NCBI GenBank assembly: GCA_964453115.1
Contig: CAYVRT010000003.1
Coordinates: 1 to 64,000 of the forward strand
Direction of reading: 5' to 3'
Source of the DNA: JAIWNK01 sp964453115
GTDB taxonomy: Bacteria; Chloroflexota; Anaerolineae; Anaerolineales; Anaerolineaceae
Length of the DNA: 64,000 nucleotides
Positions 23,331 to 32,500 of the stretch are shown here, piece by piece. Below the pieces are notes generated by a model, which ran no database searches, was not told where the DNA came from, and was given only the letters and a program-made list of their open reading frames with translations. A program made the position numbers and the translations under genes. How positions within the stretch are numbered: position 1 is the stretch's first letter; the number at the start of each line of letters is the position of its first letter.

Positions 23331-23873
23331 ATGAAAAGTTCCCATCCTGACCCCGAGCCAACCTCGCAGCAGGAAGAAGTGTTGCGAGGCTGGGTGTTGA
23401 ATCAGCTCAAGCGCCATCAGGAAGAAAACGACCTGATTCAGATGCTGTGTGACCGAACCGGCTGGAAATGGCCGCAAGCGGTTGAATATATCCAGCACAT
23501 ACGCCAACGCTATGAACATCAGGTGCAGCGTTCACACACATGGCAGCACCTGATGATTGGTGTCAGCTTTGGTGCGTTTGGGGCTTTTTTGTTGTGGATG
23601 GGCCTTTGCACGAATCAGATTAACCTGCAATTTTTAATTGAGCGCTTCGGACGGAGCGAAAAAATCATGTCGCAATGTCGTGAAATCGTCCATTTGCGCG
23701 ACTTTCTGATCGAAACGAACGTGTCGAGCAACAAATTCAGCACCTTTGGCGCCATCTGGAATTTTATGACCCTGTTTGCGCCCTATTTGGGGTTTGGCCT
23801 GTTTCTGGGCGGCGTGAGCGGTGCGGTGGATGCATTGATCAAGTTGCTGATAGGCCCGCCCGTTCACGAATAG
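23331..23873 (+). CDS. small membrane protein of unknown family
   Basis: 180 aa. A charged, Gln/Glu-rich N-terminus (about residues 1-70, with WVLNQLKRHQEENDLIQMLC) precedes one hydrophobic segment near 75-95 (MIGVSFGAFGAFLLWMGL) and another near 140-170 (LFAPYLGFGLFLGGVSGAVDAL). There are three cysteines. I recognise no family. It has its own strong leaderless promoter and no Shine-Dalgarno. It ends next to the convergent DUF6311 gene. Confidence 0.7.
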   Translation: MKSSHPDPEPTSQQEEVLRGWVLNQLKRHQEENDLIQMLCDRTGWKWPQAVEYIQHIRQRYEHQVQRSHTWQHLMIGVSFGAFGAFLLWMGLCTNQINLQFLIERFGRSEKIMSQCREIVHLRDFLIETNVSSNKFSTFGAIWNFMTLFAPYLGFGLFLGGVSGAVDALIKLLIGPPVHE

Positions 23874-25571
23874 TCAGGGCGATGGTGAGCGGCACAGCGC
23901 GGCGGTTTCGGGGGTCAGTGCGGCGGCAAGCGGGTTTTGGGCGCTGAAGACAACCGCAAACCCATCCACCTGGCAGCGATACAGGTCTTGGGGAGCAGCA
24001 ACGGCCCATTCTTCGTCGGTCAACACATAGAGTGTGCGGGCATCGGCCTGTCCAGTTTGCAGGTCTTGCCAGGTCTGCGTGGCATAGTTGGCAAAGGCCT
24101 GCGCGTCGTTGCGTGTGAAATAGCCCAAATTGAGCGTCAGCCCGTTTTGCTGGGCGTAGATTGCCAGCGGCTCTTGCGGCTGCTTTAACCGGCGGGCTGG
24201 GATGATGACGAGATGATGATTGGTTTGTGCGGCCTGCGCCCAAAATGGGGATTGCAAGGGCGATTGATAGGTGACGAACCCGGTTTGGTGATGCATCTCG
24301 CGCAGCGGTTGCAAATCGGCCCATTGCGCAAGCAGCGCCACCACCAACACCCATTCGGGATGCCGCAGATGGCGCAGCACCATGCCCAGCCCAAACAACA
24401 CCAGCAAATAGAAAACCGGCCAAATGAAGCGCCCTGAGGCGCGGAAGAGGCCAAACAGCTGCAAGACGGTTTGCGGCAAGTTCACCTTCCAGAGCAATTG
24501 TTCGCCCCAATAGGCCTCATGGGACAGGGCAAACAACATCAGCACCAGCGCTGCTGCCCCCAGGCCAAGCAGCAGGCGCAGCCGTCCGCTCCATTCGCGG
24601 CGTTCCAGGAAGAGGTAGAGCGCCACCGGCAGGATGAGCAGGTTGCCAAGCCCCAAATAGCTCAGCCCCTCATACTGTCCGCCGCTGCCTTTTGGTAGTT
24701 CTTTCAGGTAGGCTGAGGCAAAATGCAGCGGATTGAAGAAGCCATTCAAATTCCATGAAAAGACGCCAAAGCCCATATCGGTTGAGTTGGACAGGCCCAG
24801 CCCAAACAGTCCAATCACAGCCCCACCGCCAGCCAGGACGAGTAGCACTACTGCTCCATCGAGCAGCAGCGTCCAGCGCCGCAGTTGCAAGGCCGAAGCG
24901 CGTAAAAACAGCCCCACCAGCCAAAGCGGCATCAGGATTGGGATGAAATAGGCATGAATCCAAACCGCTGCCAGGAAGAGCAGCGGCCAGGCCCAGCGCC
25001 ACAGCCGCCCGCGCCATTCCAGCAGCACAAACCAGATGCCCAGCAGCACAATCCACTGTGCCGAGAGCGAGCTGTGATAGAAGGCGCGAAACAACAGTGG
25101 CGGTGAAAGCACCAACAGCGAAGCGCCCAGGGCTTGCAGCCAGGGGGAACGCGTCCATTGCCGCAGCAACAGCAGCGAAACCCACACCTGCCCGATTAAC
25201 GAAGCCAGTTCCCACAACCCAAAGTATTGAAATGGTTGCTCCAGCCAGGGGGAGAGCAGCCGCAGCGGAATGGCAACCAGCGGAATGGCATCCAGAAAGG
25301 CGACGGAGGTGCCAAAAGGGTAGCCATAGCGCTCAATTTGCCCCAGGGGCCAGTGCCAGGGTTCGTTGCGCCACCATTCCCAACCAAACTGATGCATCAA
25401 CATGTCGCCGCCGGCGGTATAAATCCAGCCAACATGCGAAACATAGAGAGGATAGCGCCCATAGAGCAGCAGATACCAGGTCAGGGCGAGCGGCAGGCTA
25501 AGGGCCAGGCAACGCGCCCAAGACGGCAGGCGCTTCAGCCCTTGTTGCAAGCCTTTCCAACGCGCATTCAT
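23874..25571 (-). CDS. DUF6311-like polytopic membrane protein
   Basis: 565 aa with about ten membrane helices and a soluble C-terminal ~150 residues. The N-terminal WLIYTAGGDMLMHQFGWEWWRNEPWHWPLG-type region (here GWEWWRNEPWHWPLGQIERYGYPFGTSVAFLDAIPLVA spread over residues 45-90) matches what I recall of DUF6311 proteins, which look like GT-C-fold membrane glycosyltransferases. An acidic loop between the first helices would hold the catalytic residue in that case. The substrate is unknown. No Shine-Dalgarno is visible; a TATCAT box ends 7 nt before the ATG. Confidence 0.72.
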   Translation of the reverse strand: MNARWKGLQQGLKRLPSWARCLALSLPLALTWYLLLYGRYPLYVSHVGWIYTAGGDMLMHQFGWEWWRNEPWHWPLGQIERYGYPFGTSVAFLDAIPLVAIPLRLLSPWLEQPFQYFGLWELASLIGQVWVSLLLLRQWTRSPWLQALGASLLVLSPPLLFRAFYHSSLSAQWIVLLGIWFVLLEWRGRLWRWAWPLLFLAAVWIHAYFIPILMPLWLVGLFLRASALQLRRWTLLLDGAVVLLVLAGGGAVIGLFGLGLSNSTDMGFGVFSWNLNGFFNPLHFASAYLKELPKGSGGQYEGLSYLGLGNLLILPVALYLFLERREWSGRLRLLLGLGAAALVLMLFALSHEAYWGEQLLWKVNLPQTVLQLFGLFRASGRFIWPVFYLLVLFGLGMVLRHLRHPEWVLVVALLAQWADLQPLREMHHQTGFVTYQSPLQSPFWAQAAQTNHHLVIIPARRLKQPQEPLAIYAQQNGLTLNLGYFTRNDAQAFANYATQTWQDLQTGQADARTLYVLTDEEWAVAAPQDLYRCQVDGFAVVFSAQNPLAAALTPETAALCRSPSP

Positions 25572-25578
25572 GCCGCCA

Positions 25579-25584
25579 ATGATA
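25579..25584 (-). promoter_or_regulatory. -10 box of a possible leaderless promoter for the DUF6311-like gene
   Basis: On the minus strand TATCAT ends 7 nt before the ATG at 25571, and no Shine-Dalgarno lies between. No good -35 is visible. Confidence 0.4.
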
Positions 25585-25609
25585 CTACAAAATCGCTCTG
25601 CCGAACGTG

Positions 25610-25618
25610 TGATAGAAT
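25610..25618 (+). promoter_or_regulatory. extended -10 promoter for the nitroreductase
   Basis: TGA followed by TAGAAT (TGN-TANAAT) lies 32 nt upstream of the nitroreductase ATG. A clear GGAGG ribosome binding site falls between, so this gene has a normal leader. Confidence 0.5.
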
Positions 25619-25650
25619 GAAGGGGACCTTTTCATCTGGAGGATTCGCAT

Positions 25651-26160
25651 ATGGACGTATTGGAAGCTATTTTCACCCGCCGCAGCGTTCGCAAGTATAC
25701 CGGCGAACCGGTCAGCGAAGAGGCGCTGCAAACCATTCTGCGCGCCGGCAGCTATGCTCCCTCAGCCATGAACCGCCAACCCTGGCATTTCGTTGTCATC
25801 CGCGACCGGCAAATGTTGGAAACCATTCCCCGCTATCAGCCCTATACCAAAATGCTGCCCCAGGCAGGCTGTTGTGTGGTTGTGTGTGGCGATAAACTGC
25901 GCCAACCGCTGGTTGGTTTTTTGGCCGAAGATTGCTCTGCTGTCATCCAAAACATGCTTCTGGCGGCCCATGCGTTGGGGTTGGGCGCTGTGTGGTGCGG
26001 TGTCTATCCTGTTTCTTTGTTCACCAAGGCCCTGACCAAACTACTGCACCTGCCGGATGTGATTGTGCCGATTGGCATGGTTGGAATTGGACACCCTGCC
26101 GAGCAGCGTGACACGCCCGAGCGTTTCGACCCGGCCCGCATTCACAGCGAGACCTGGTAA
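25651..26160 (+). CDS. nitroreductase family protein (FMN-dependent)
   Basis: 169 aa, short but complete for the family. The FMN-binding N-terminus AIFTRRSVRKYTGEPVSEEAL and the segment AGSYAPSAMNRQPWHFVVI are typical, as is LLAAHALGLGAVWCGVYP and the C-terminal VPIGMVGIGHPAE. Such enzymes reduce nitro groups, quinones or flavins with NAD(P)H, usually as dimers. The start follows CTGGAGG by 8 nt. The stop codon overlaps the T-tract of the minus-strand terminator at 26161. Confidence 0.92.
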   Translation: MDVLEAIFTRRSVRKYTGEPVSEEALQTILRAGSYAPSAMNRQPWHFVVIRDRQMLETIPRYQPYTKMLPQAGCCVVVCGDKLRQPLVGFLAEDCSAVIQNMLLAAHALGLGAVWCGVYPVSLFTKALTKLLHLPDVIVPIGMVGIGHPAEQRDTPERFDPARIHSETW

Positions 26161-26194
26161 AAAAAATCCCCGGCAGTCTCTCTTCTGCCGGGGA
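26161..26194 (-). terminator. rho-independent terminator after the C-type-lectin/DUF11 secreted protein gene
   Basis: CCCCGGCAG pairs perfectly with CTGCCGGGG (arms 26168-26176 and 26185-26193, 8-nt loop). Read on the minus strand it is followed by about eight T. It therefore serves the gene at 26223-29018. Confidence 0.88.
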
Positions 26195-26222
26195 AAGCAC
26201 CCCCTGTCGTCAAAAACGAAAT

Positions 26223-29018
26223 TTACTGTTTCCAGATGATGGGCAGCACCAGGCGATAGCGAATGAGTTGAGCCACGTTATTGGCCAGGTTCGGATCCTC
26301 CATATATCCTGGAATTTCGATGGTTGCCTCGGCATTCACCGGCGATAGCTGATTCTGCAACATTCCCTGCACGGTAAAGGTAAGTGTGCCGCCGGACGGC
26401 AAAATTACCTGCTCCGCAATGTCCCCTGTGCCGTTCGCCGGACAAACACCGCCACCAGCCGCAACACAGGTCCAGCTTACATTCATCGAGGCGGGGAAAG
26501 CGGCCGTAATATCGGTGCCTTCAACATGCGTTGGCCCAGCGTTGGTGTAGACGATGGTGTAGGTCACCTGATACAGTTCTTGCTCCAGGGCAATCGTTAC
26601 CTGCAAGTCGGCTAACGGGACCACCACACCACCACCCGGCGGTAGGATCGGGCCCACTTCTTCTTCATCCATCTGGTCGCTATCCACGGTTGCCGTGTTG
26701 CCACCAATGGAAAGCTCGTCGTCATCCACCGTCACCAGAATCGTTGCCGTCCAGACATCTTCCGGCTCCAGTGTGCCGACATCCCAGACGAGCGGGTTGG
26801 GGCCAGATGTGGCAACGGGGGTTGCCGAGACGAAGGTCACACCATCCGGCAAGGTGTCTGTCACCACCACATTGGTGTGATCAATCGTTCCATCGTTGGT
26901 TACGGTAACGACGTAACGCACTGTATCACCCGGGCGCAGCGGCGCACCGTTCAGGTCTTCGGCGGTTTTTTCAAGAACCAATGGCTCATTGGCTGGCAGC
27001 ACATTGACGGTCACCATATCGGTCAGGTTGACCTCCGGATCGCCGGCCATGCCACCATATTCAACCACATAGCCAACAATCGTGTTGTTGTCATAGCGGT
27101 AGTCATTCCATTTGCCAGTGCCAAGGAAGTGTCCGTGATCTTCGCCATCACCGCCACTGGCCGAGTTGTTGGGTTCACCCGTCCCCCAATTGACGTAAGC
27201 GCCGCTTTGTGGGACACAGTTCGGGCTGGGGGTTGGGTTCGGGTCTGCAGCACCGCTATCAATGCAGAAGGTTGTGCCGGCTTCGGGGCCGGTCACCCAC
27301 TGCCAGACACCTTCGGTTGTGTCATCACTGGAACCAATCCAGCCCTGGTTTTGGATCTTACCAAAGGCAAAAGCGTTCTCTTCTGCGGAGGTAATCGTCA
27401 CCAGATAGCCCTGCAAACCGAAGTAGGTGCTGGCGTTGGCCGCAGTGTTGGCATCTGGCCAGTCAATTCCAGCAGATGGGAAGTAGCGGTAGAAGTGACC
27501 ATTGTCCGAGAAGGACAATGCTGCCCCAAGCGAGAATTCCACCGCTCGGGTTGAGGCCGAGGCCGGGCTGCTGAGGTTGCGATATGTTACCAGGCGCAAA
27601 GCTGCCTGATAATTTGCCAGCGTGTCCACACCATCCAGCGCCATGATGCCGCTCGAGGCATTGTATGCATAGGTGATGGCGCCAATGGTGCCGCTGGTTG
27701 TGCCGTTGATTTCCAGCCGGTCATTGGCAGCGTCAAAACCAGCGCCAATCAACACGCGTGCCCCGTCCAGCGTGGCCGGATCGTTGCCGTTAATCACCAG
27801 GTCGGGAGCAATGACAACCGCCGGAGAAAGCCCATAGTAATCCACGCTGACGGTTGGAATGTCAAGCGAGAGGGGTTCTTCTGCCGTCTGGACATTCACA
27901 ACACCCGTATCTGATGAGGGGGTGCCGGTAGTGGGCGTGGCCGTCAACGTCACATTGGCGGTGGTATCATTGGGCGTGCCAGCCGGGACGGTGACACTTA
28001 CCACCACGGTAATGGTGCTGTTGCCAGGGATGGTGACGGGCGAAGTGGGGCTGATGACTGTCGTCCAGCCAGCGCTATTCAGCGCCGAAAGATTGACATC
28101 CACCGGGCTGCCGGTCACATTTTCAACCGTGAACTGCATTTGGCAAACTTGCCCCGCCTCACATTCCGTCAGGGTTGGGGCCAGAACAAGGACTGTGTCG
28201 GCATCGGAGCTGGTGAACTTTTCAATTGCCCGAATGGTCCAGGTTTCGCCAACGCCCAGGCTGGCTGAGCGCCATTCAAGCGCATACCCATTATCTATCA
28301 GGTTAGGGTCAATAGCATTGGTCAAGGCGTTGTTATTGACGCTGGTGATCACATTCGAAAAATTGCGGCTTTCATAAGCGTAGGGCGTCGTGACGCCCTG
28401 CAAGACCATGCGTTGCAGGGTGCCGCCAGCCAGCTTTTGCGAGCCGATGCTGTTGGTGCTGGCATTCCAGAAGCCTTGCCCTGAATCGCCGCCTGCCAGG
28501 TAGGTGTCTTCGCCATGGAAGAAGCGCAGGTCAGCGAGAGGCGAACTGCCATTGTTGGTAATTTCCCAGCGCAGATAGTAGAAGGCATTGCCCGGATCAT
28601 AGGTGATGTACTGCACCATTTGCAAGCTGCCTTGCGTCCAGGTGGTGGTGATGGTGTTGCCAGACTTGACGTTGCTGGTGGCGGTGAATTGCGGCTGTCC
28701 AGCGACGCCATAATAGTTCCCAAAGCGGTAGCCTGTGCCATCCACATACAGGCGCTGATCCTTTGAATATGGGCCATAGATTTGCTGTTGCCAGGTTGAA
28801 CCATTGTAGCGGTAGATGGTGAAAATGCCGCTGTTCAGGCCGCTTGAGCCGGCGGGGGTGTCGCGCACATGCACGCGCAGGTCGCCCAAGGTTGCAACCC
28901 CGCCCAGGTTTTCTTCAGCAGCCAGAACGGTGCGGACAGAAATGCCCAGCCCGCCAAACGCCAAAGCAAAGACCATCAAGACGGATAAGAAACGCCATAG
29001 CCAAGTTTTTGTACTCAT
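26223..29018 (-). CDS. secreted multidomain protein (C-type lectin, DUF11) with LP C-terminal tail
   Basis: 931 aa. A signal peptide (MSTKTWLWRFLSVLMVFALAF to about AAA at 34) precedes a large beta-rich region. About residues 285-375 form an alpha-galactosidase NEW3-like/Ig-like domain (QMQFTVENVTGSPVDVNLSA). About 530-655 is a C-type lectin domain (YLVTITSAEEN, WIGSSDDTTEGVWQW, WGTGEPNN, GKWNDYR, GYVVEYGG). About 678-780 is a DUF11 repeat (RPGDTVRYVVTVTNDGTIDH, VTDTLPDGVTFVSA), followed by a second such repeat. The extreme C-terminus reads RLVLPIIWKQ, like the tails of the 54436 and 60149 proteins. The start follows AGGAGA. Surface adhesion is a likely but unproven role. Confidence 0.88.
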   Translation of the reverse strand: MSTKTWLWRFLSVLMVFALAFGGLGISVRTVLAAEENLGGVATLGDLRVHVRDTPAGSSGLNSGIFTIYRYNGSTWQQQIYGPYSKDQRLYVDGTGYRFGNYYGVAGQPQFTATSNVKSGNTITTTWTQGSLQMVQYITYDPGNAFYYLRWEITNNGSSPLADLRFFHGEDTYLAGGDSGQGFWNASTNSIGSQKLAGGTLQRMVLQGVTTPYAYESRNFSNVITSVNNNALTNAIDPNLIDNGYALEWRSASLGVGETWTIRAIEKFTSSDADTVLVLAPTLTECEAGQVCQMQFTVENVTGSPVDVNLSALNSAGWTTVISPTSPVTIPGNSTITVVVSVTVPAGTPNDTTANVTLTATPTTGTPSSDTGVVNVQTAEEPLSLDIPTVSVDYYGLSPAVVIAPDLVINGNDPATLDGARVLIGAGFDAANDRLEINGTTSGTIGAITYAYNASSGIMALDGVDTLANYQAALRLVTYRNLSSPASASTRAVEFSLGAALSFSDNGHFYRYFPSAGIDWPDANTAANASTYFGLQGYLVTITSAEENAFAFGKIQNQGWIGSSDDTTEGVWQWVTGPEAGTTFCIDSGAADPNPTPSPNCVPQSGAYVNWGTGEPNNSASGGDGEDHGHFLGTGKWNDYRYDNNTIVGYVVEYGGMAGDPEVNLTDMVTVNVLPANEPLVLEKTAEDLNGAPLRPGDTVRYVVTVTNDGTIDHTNVVVTDTLPDGVTFVSATPVATSGPNPLVWDVGTLEPEDVWTATILVTVDDDELSIGGNTATVDSDQMDEEEVGPILPPGGGVVVPLADLQVTIALEQELYQVTYTIVYTNAGPTHVEGTDITAAFPASMNVSWTCVAAGGGVCPANGTGDIAEQVILPSGGTLTFTVQGMLQNQLSPVNAEATIEIPGYMEDPNLANNVAQLIRYRLVLPIIWKQ

Positions 29019-29116
29019 TTTTCTCTCCTGTTTTCATTATCAACAATTTGTTGGATCCACAATTCATCACGCGCCATAAAAGAAGTACACCTCAATACAC
29101 AACCTCCTTTCCAGGC

Positions 29117-29428
29117 TCAAACCTGGTTTAAATAAAATACGACATCTGTCAGGCTGTGGGCCAGGTAGACCTGCCCCACCAGGATCGTTAGCGCACCGGT
29201 TGCATCATTGACGCCAATTACTTTCAGGTCGGGTCGGGTGCGAAGCAATTGCAGCACATTGCCAGTGGCCGGGTCGTTGAAATCTACCAACACGGCATGG
29301 AAGATTGCCAGGTCGCCCAGGTCGTTCAGATCCTGGCGGACCGTCACACGCAGATCGGGCAAGTCTTGCATTTGCCTTGCCAGTGAAGTGAGAAAAATGG
29401 ATGTGCCATAGATCAGAATGTGCCGCAT
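29117..29428 (-). CDS. small pseudo-receiver-like protein
   Basis: 103 aa. The alternating strand-helix pattern (HILIYGTSIFLTSLARQM, HAVLVDFNDPATGNVLQLL, LKVIGVNDATGAL) resembles a response-regulator receiver or Rossmann-type fold, with an Asp at the position of the phosphoacceptor strand (VLVDF). The N-terminal acidic pair and the conserved Lys of true receivers are missing, so it is unlikely to be phosphorylated normally. It lies between the fused kinase-regulator gene and the secreted lectin protein gene on the same strand, preceded by a potentially structured leader. The Shine-Dalgarno (AAAGG) is weak. Confidence 0.6.
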   Translation of the reverse strand: MRHILIYGTSIFLTSLARQMQDLPDLRVTVRQDLNDLGDLAIFHAVLVDFNDPATGNVLQLLRTRPDLKVIGVNDATGALTILVGQVYLAHSLTDVVFYLNQV

Positions 29429-29448
29429 GTCATACCTTTGCTTGTAAA

Positions 29449-29534
29449 TGAACGGAAATGACTATGGGTATAGTAACCAGACCCCCCGACAAAGTCACTG
29501 GACTTAAGGCTAAAAAAGGTCTAATCGCCGTTCA
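29449..29534 (-). ncRNA. candidate structured leader RNA upstream of the pseudo-receiver gene
   Basis: Nested inverted repeats: outer TGAACGG (29449-29455) with CCGTTCA (29528-29534), then AGACC (29479-29483) with GGTCT (29518-29522). Two small hairpins sit inside, ACTAT/ATAGT with a 4-nt loop (29461-29474) and AAGTC/GACTT with a 4-nt loop (29492-29505). The element lies between a terminator and the start codon, ending 20 nt before the ATG. Stems are short, so chance pairing is possible. It matches no riboswitch class I can recognise. Confidence 0.35.
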
Positions 29535-29560
29535 CCTTGCATTTCTGCAAAGTGGATGCG

Positions 29561-29586
29561 AAAAACACCCCCAATCTATGGGGGTG
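29561..29586 (-). terminator. rho-independent terminator after the fused kinase-regulator gene
   Basis: CACCCCC and GGGGGTG (arms 29566-29572 and 29580-29586) form a perfect 7-bp stem. On the minus strand it is followed by five T. It lies 12 nt after the stop codon of the 29599-32802 gene. Confidence 0.8.
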
Positions 29587-29598
29587 ACAGGCGCTGGA

Positions 29599-32500
29599 TT
29601 AGTGGTTGGAAGGTGGCTTATCTTGCTGCCAGAGATAGGCCATTGCCTCGGCGCGCGTTTGGACATTGAGGCGTTCCAAAATTTGCCCCATGTGATACTT
29701 GACCGTCTTTTCGGTTACGCCCAGGGCCACGCCAACCTCTTTATACGTCATTCCCTGCGAAACCAGCTGCAAAATTTGCAGCTGACGTGGGTTGAGCTGT
29801 GCCATCACCGGTTGGGTTGGCTGATTGTGTGCAGCAGAGACTGACTGTGGAATGGAGTCGGGCGTTGGGTGGACCAGTTCACTGAGGATATGGCGTGCCA
29901 TGGCGGGTGGTACAACCACTTCTCCATTCATCAGGTCGGTCAACAGTTGGAAAAATTGACCGGCCTCCAGGTTTTTCAATAAATAGCCAGAAGCACCACT
30001 GCGCAGCACCTCCAGCAAGACTTTCTCATCTTCTGCAATTGTCAGAACAACAATCCGCACTTGCGAGTTGAATGCTTTGATGCGGCGTGTGGCTTCCAGC
30101 CCATTGCAGCGCGGCATATTCAAATCCAGAATGACCAGGTCAGGCTGCAAAGCCTGCACTTTTTCAATTGCTTCCTGTCCATCCACGGCCACGCCAACCA
30201 CATTAACACCGTGCGTCAACAACAGGTTGCGCAACCCATCACGGAAGAGCGGGTGATCATCGGCCAAAACCACACGCAACCCGGCTATGCCCGACTGCCC
30301 CTGCTCATGCTCGGATGGAACCATGCGCAGCACATTCAGGTGCAGGCGCGTTCCAGCGCCTGGCTGCGAAGCAATTTGTAAATTGGCCCCAATTTGAGCG
30401 GCGCGCTGCCGCATGACATGCAGGCCAAAATGCTGTCCGGTCTCATTCGGGCCGGGTTGCTGCCCCGGCACAAATCCAATCCCATCATCCGCGACCGTGA
30501 TGTGAAAGGAAGCCTCGCTGCTTTCAAAGCTGATGTCAATTCGGTTCGCCTGAGCGTGTTTGGCTGCGTTGCCAATCGCCTCGCGCAGGATATACAATAC
30601 CTGTTCTTCAACCTTGGGTGGGAAAGGTGAGGAAGGCATCTGATCTGGAAACCAGAGGTGGACTGCCATCTCATAGCGCGCCCGAATCTGTTGCAAGTAA
30701 TCCTTCAGGGTGGAGAGAAAATCTCCCTGCTCCTGCGTGCCGGGAGCAGATTGAAGGCCCAAAATGTGCCGCCGAACCTCTCCCTGTGCCAGGCGTGCCT
30801 GTTCTGCCAACTGATGCAGGGAGGCCGCCGCTGCCTCGTTTTGCCCATTTGCCAGCAAGGTCTGTGCTGCCTGAGCCTGAACGTTCAAATAGCCAAGTAC
30901 CTGCCCCATGCCATCGTGCAAGTCGCGTCCCAGCCGTTCCCGTTCATCAAAGGCAGCCAGGGCGCGTTGCTGCTGAATGACCAATAACTGTGCCTGCTCG
31001 CGATTTTCCATTTCAGAGCGCAGCCGGGCATTGGCAGCATTCCATTCAGCCGTGCGCTGCTGTACCCTGGCCTCCAGGTTATCAATCAGATCGGCCAATT
31101 GGCCCGCCAGACGATTAAACGACCGGGTTAACAAGCCCAGCTCATTCAGCGAACGGAAAGGAATTGGGGAACGATACTCACCAGCCTCTACCCGTTGCAC
31201 GCCTTCAAGCAAGAGCCGCAGGGGTTGAATGAGGTTGCTATTCAAGAGCAGCGGAAAACCGGCCAGTGTCACCAGGCAGGCCAAAAGCACCAGCCAGAAA
31301 AATGGCAGCAGCAAGACGTTTAAATAGCGACGAAAATCCAGTTGAAAATCGTGCAGGGCGCCGTTTGGCCCAGAGCGCAGCACCTGCCCGTTTTGAGGCA
31401 AAGACACTGTTTCGGGCGCAGCACCCAACAGCTGGCGTTCGGGAATTGCGCCAATGGCCCAAAAGGTTGCTCCGGGTTCATCGTTGGAGCGGAAAAAGAA
31501 ATTCTGCGAGGTCGTTTCTGGAAGCGGCGGGTAGGAGAAGACAAAACTGCCATCGGTATACAGCACGGCCTGAAAGCTCCACTCAATTTCAGGGTGACGA
31601 AAGCCGCGCTGGCGATCCCAGGTGATGATCAGTCGGTCGGGCTCCTGACGGGCAAAGACCGCTCCCTCACTGATGGTGGGGTCCCAGTCCATCAAGAGCG
31701 GCATCAGCACTGCTGCGCCCGCCCCATATCCAAACTGATAGGTGCGATAGGATAGTGCATGCCCCAACCCGATGGTGCCGTCATTGCATACAAACAATTG
31801 CTCATAGCGCCGCTGATAAAAGTCGAACGGGAAGTTGATGCCCTCACTGCACACAGCCAATGGCCCATCCGTCAGTTGCAAGTTTTGCCCCAGTTCTGGC
31901 TCAAAGACGTATGGAATTTGTGTGATATCATAGCCGCCTGCGGGGTTGGGGGTAAAGCGCAGTGAGCGCTGCACAGGCAGCATGGGTTGAAAAATATTCT
32001 CATACGCAGGCGTGATGACCCAGGCAACCACGCCCAAAAAGACCAGCAAAACCACCAAAAATATACCCGAGAAATAGGTGATAAACGAGGTTGGCAAGGG
32101 CTGCGCCCCCAGGTAGGCCAGTACAAATGCAAACATGGCAACCAGAATCCCAACCGAGATGACGCTGTTCACCAGCGCCACGGGCAAGAGGTAAAAAGAG
32201 CGCAGGATGTTAAACAGGTTGAGCGATGCTGCCAGTAAAAAAATCCACACAAACGAACGCAGCCCGCGCCCGGCGGCAGTTGGCGGGTGTAAAATTGCAC
32301 GCCACCGGGGCTGTCCGGGGCATTGCAAAAACAGCTGCCGCGAAAAAACCACCGTCACCCACAAGAACAATGTCACCAACACGTAATCGCTCCAGTTGGG
32401 GCGGTATAAGACTTGCTGCAATCCAACCAGAACAATGAAGCGATAAATCGCGTAGCCGCCCTCGCCCAGTGCATAGATGATGCTCACAGCCAGCACAACC

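Noticed and set aside
29015..29077. 20-codon frame whose stop overlaps the start of the 26223-29018 secreted protein by ATGA (possible leader peptide)
   Set aside because: It has no Shine-Dalgarno at a usable distance (the nearest GGAGG is about 25 nt upstream) and no regulatory residue pattern such as a run of one amino acid; kept only as a note.
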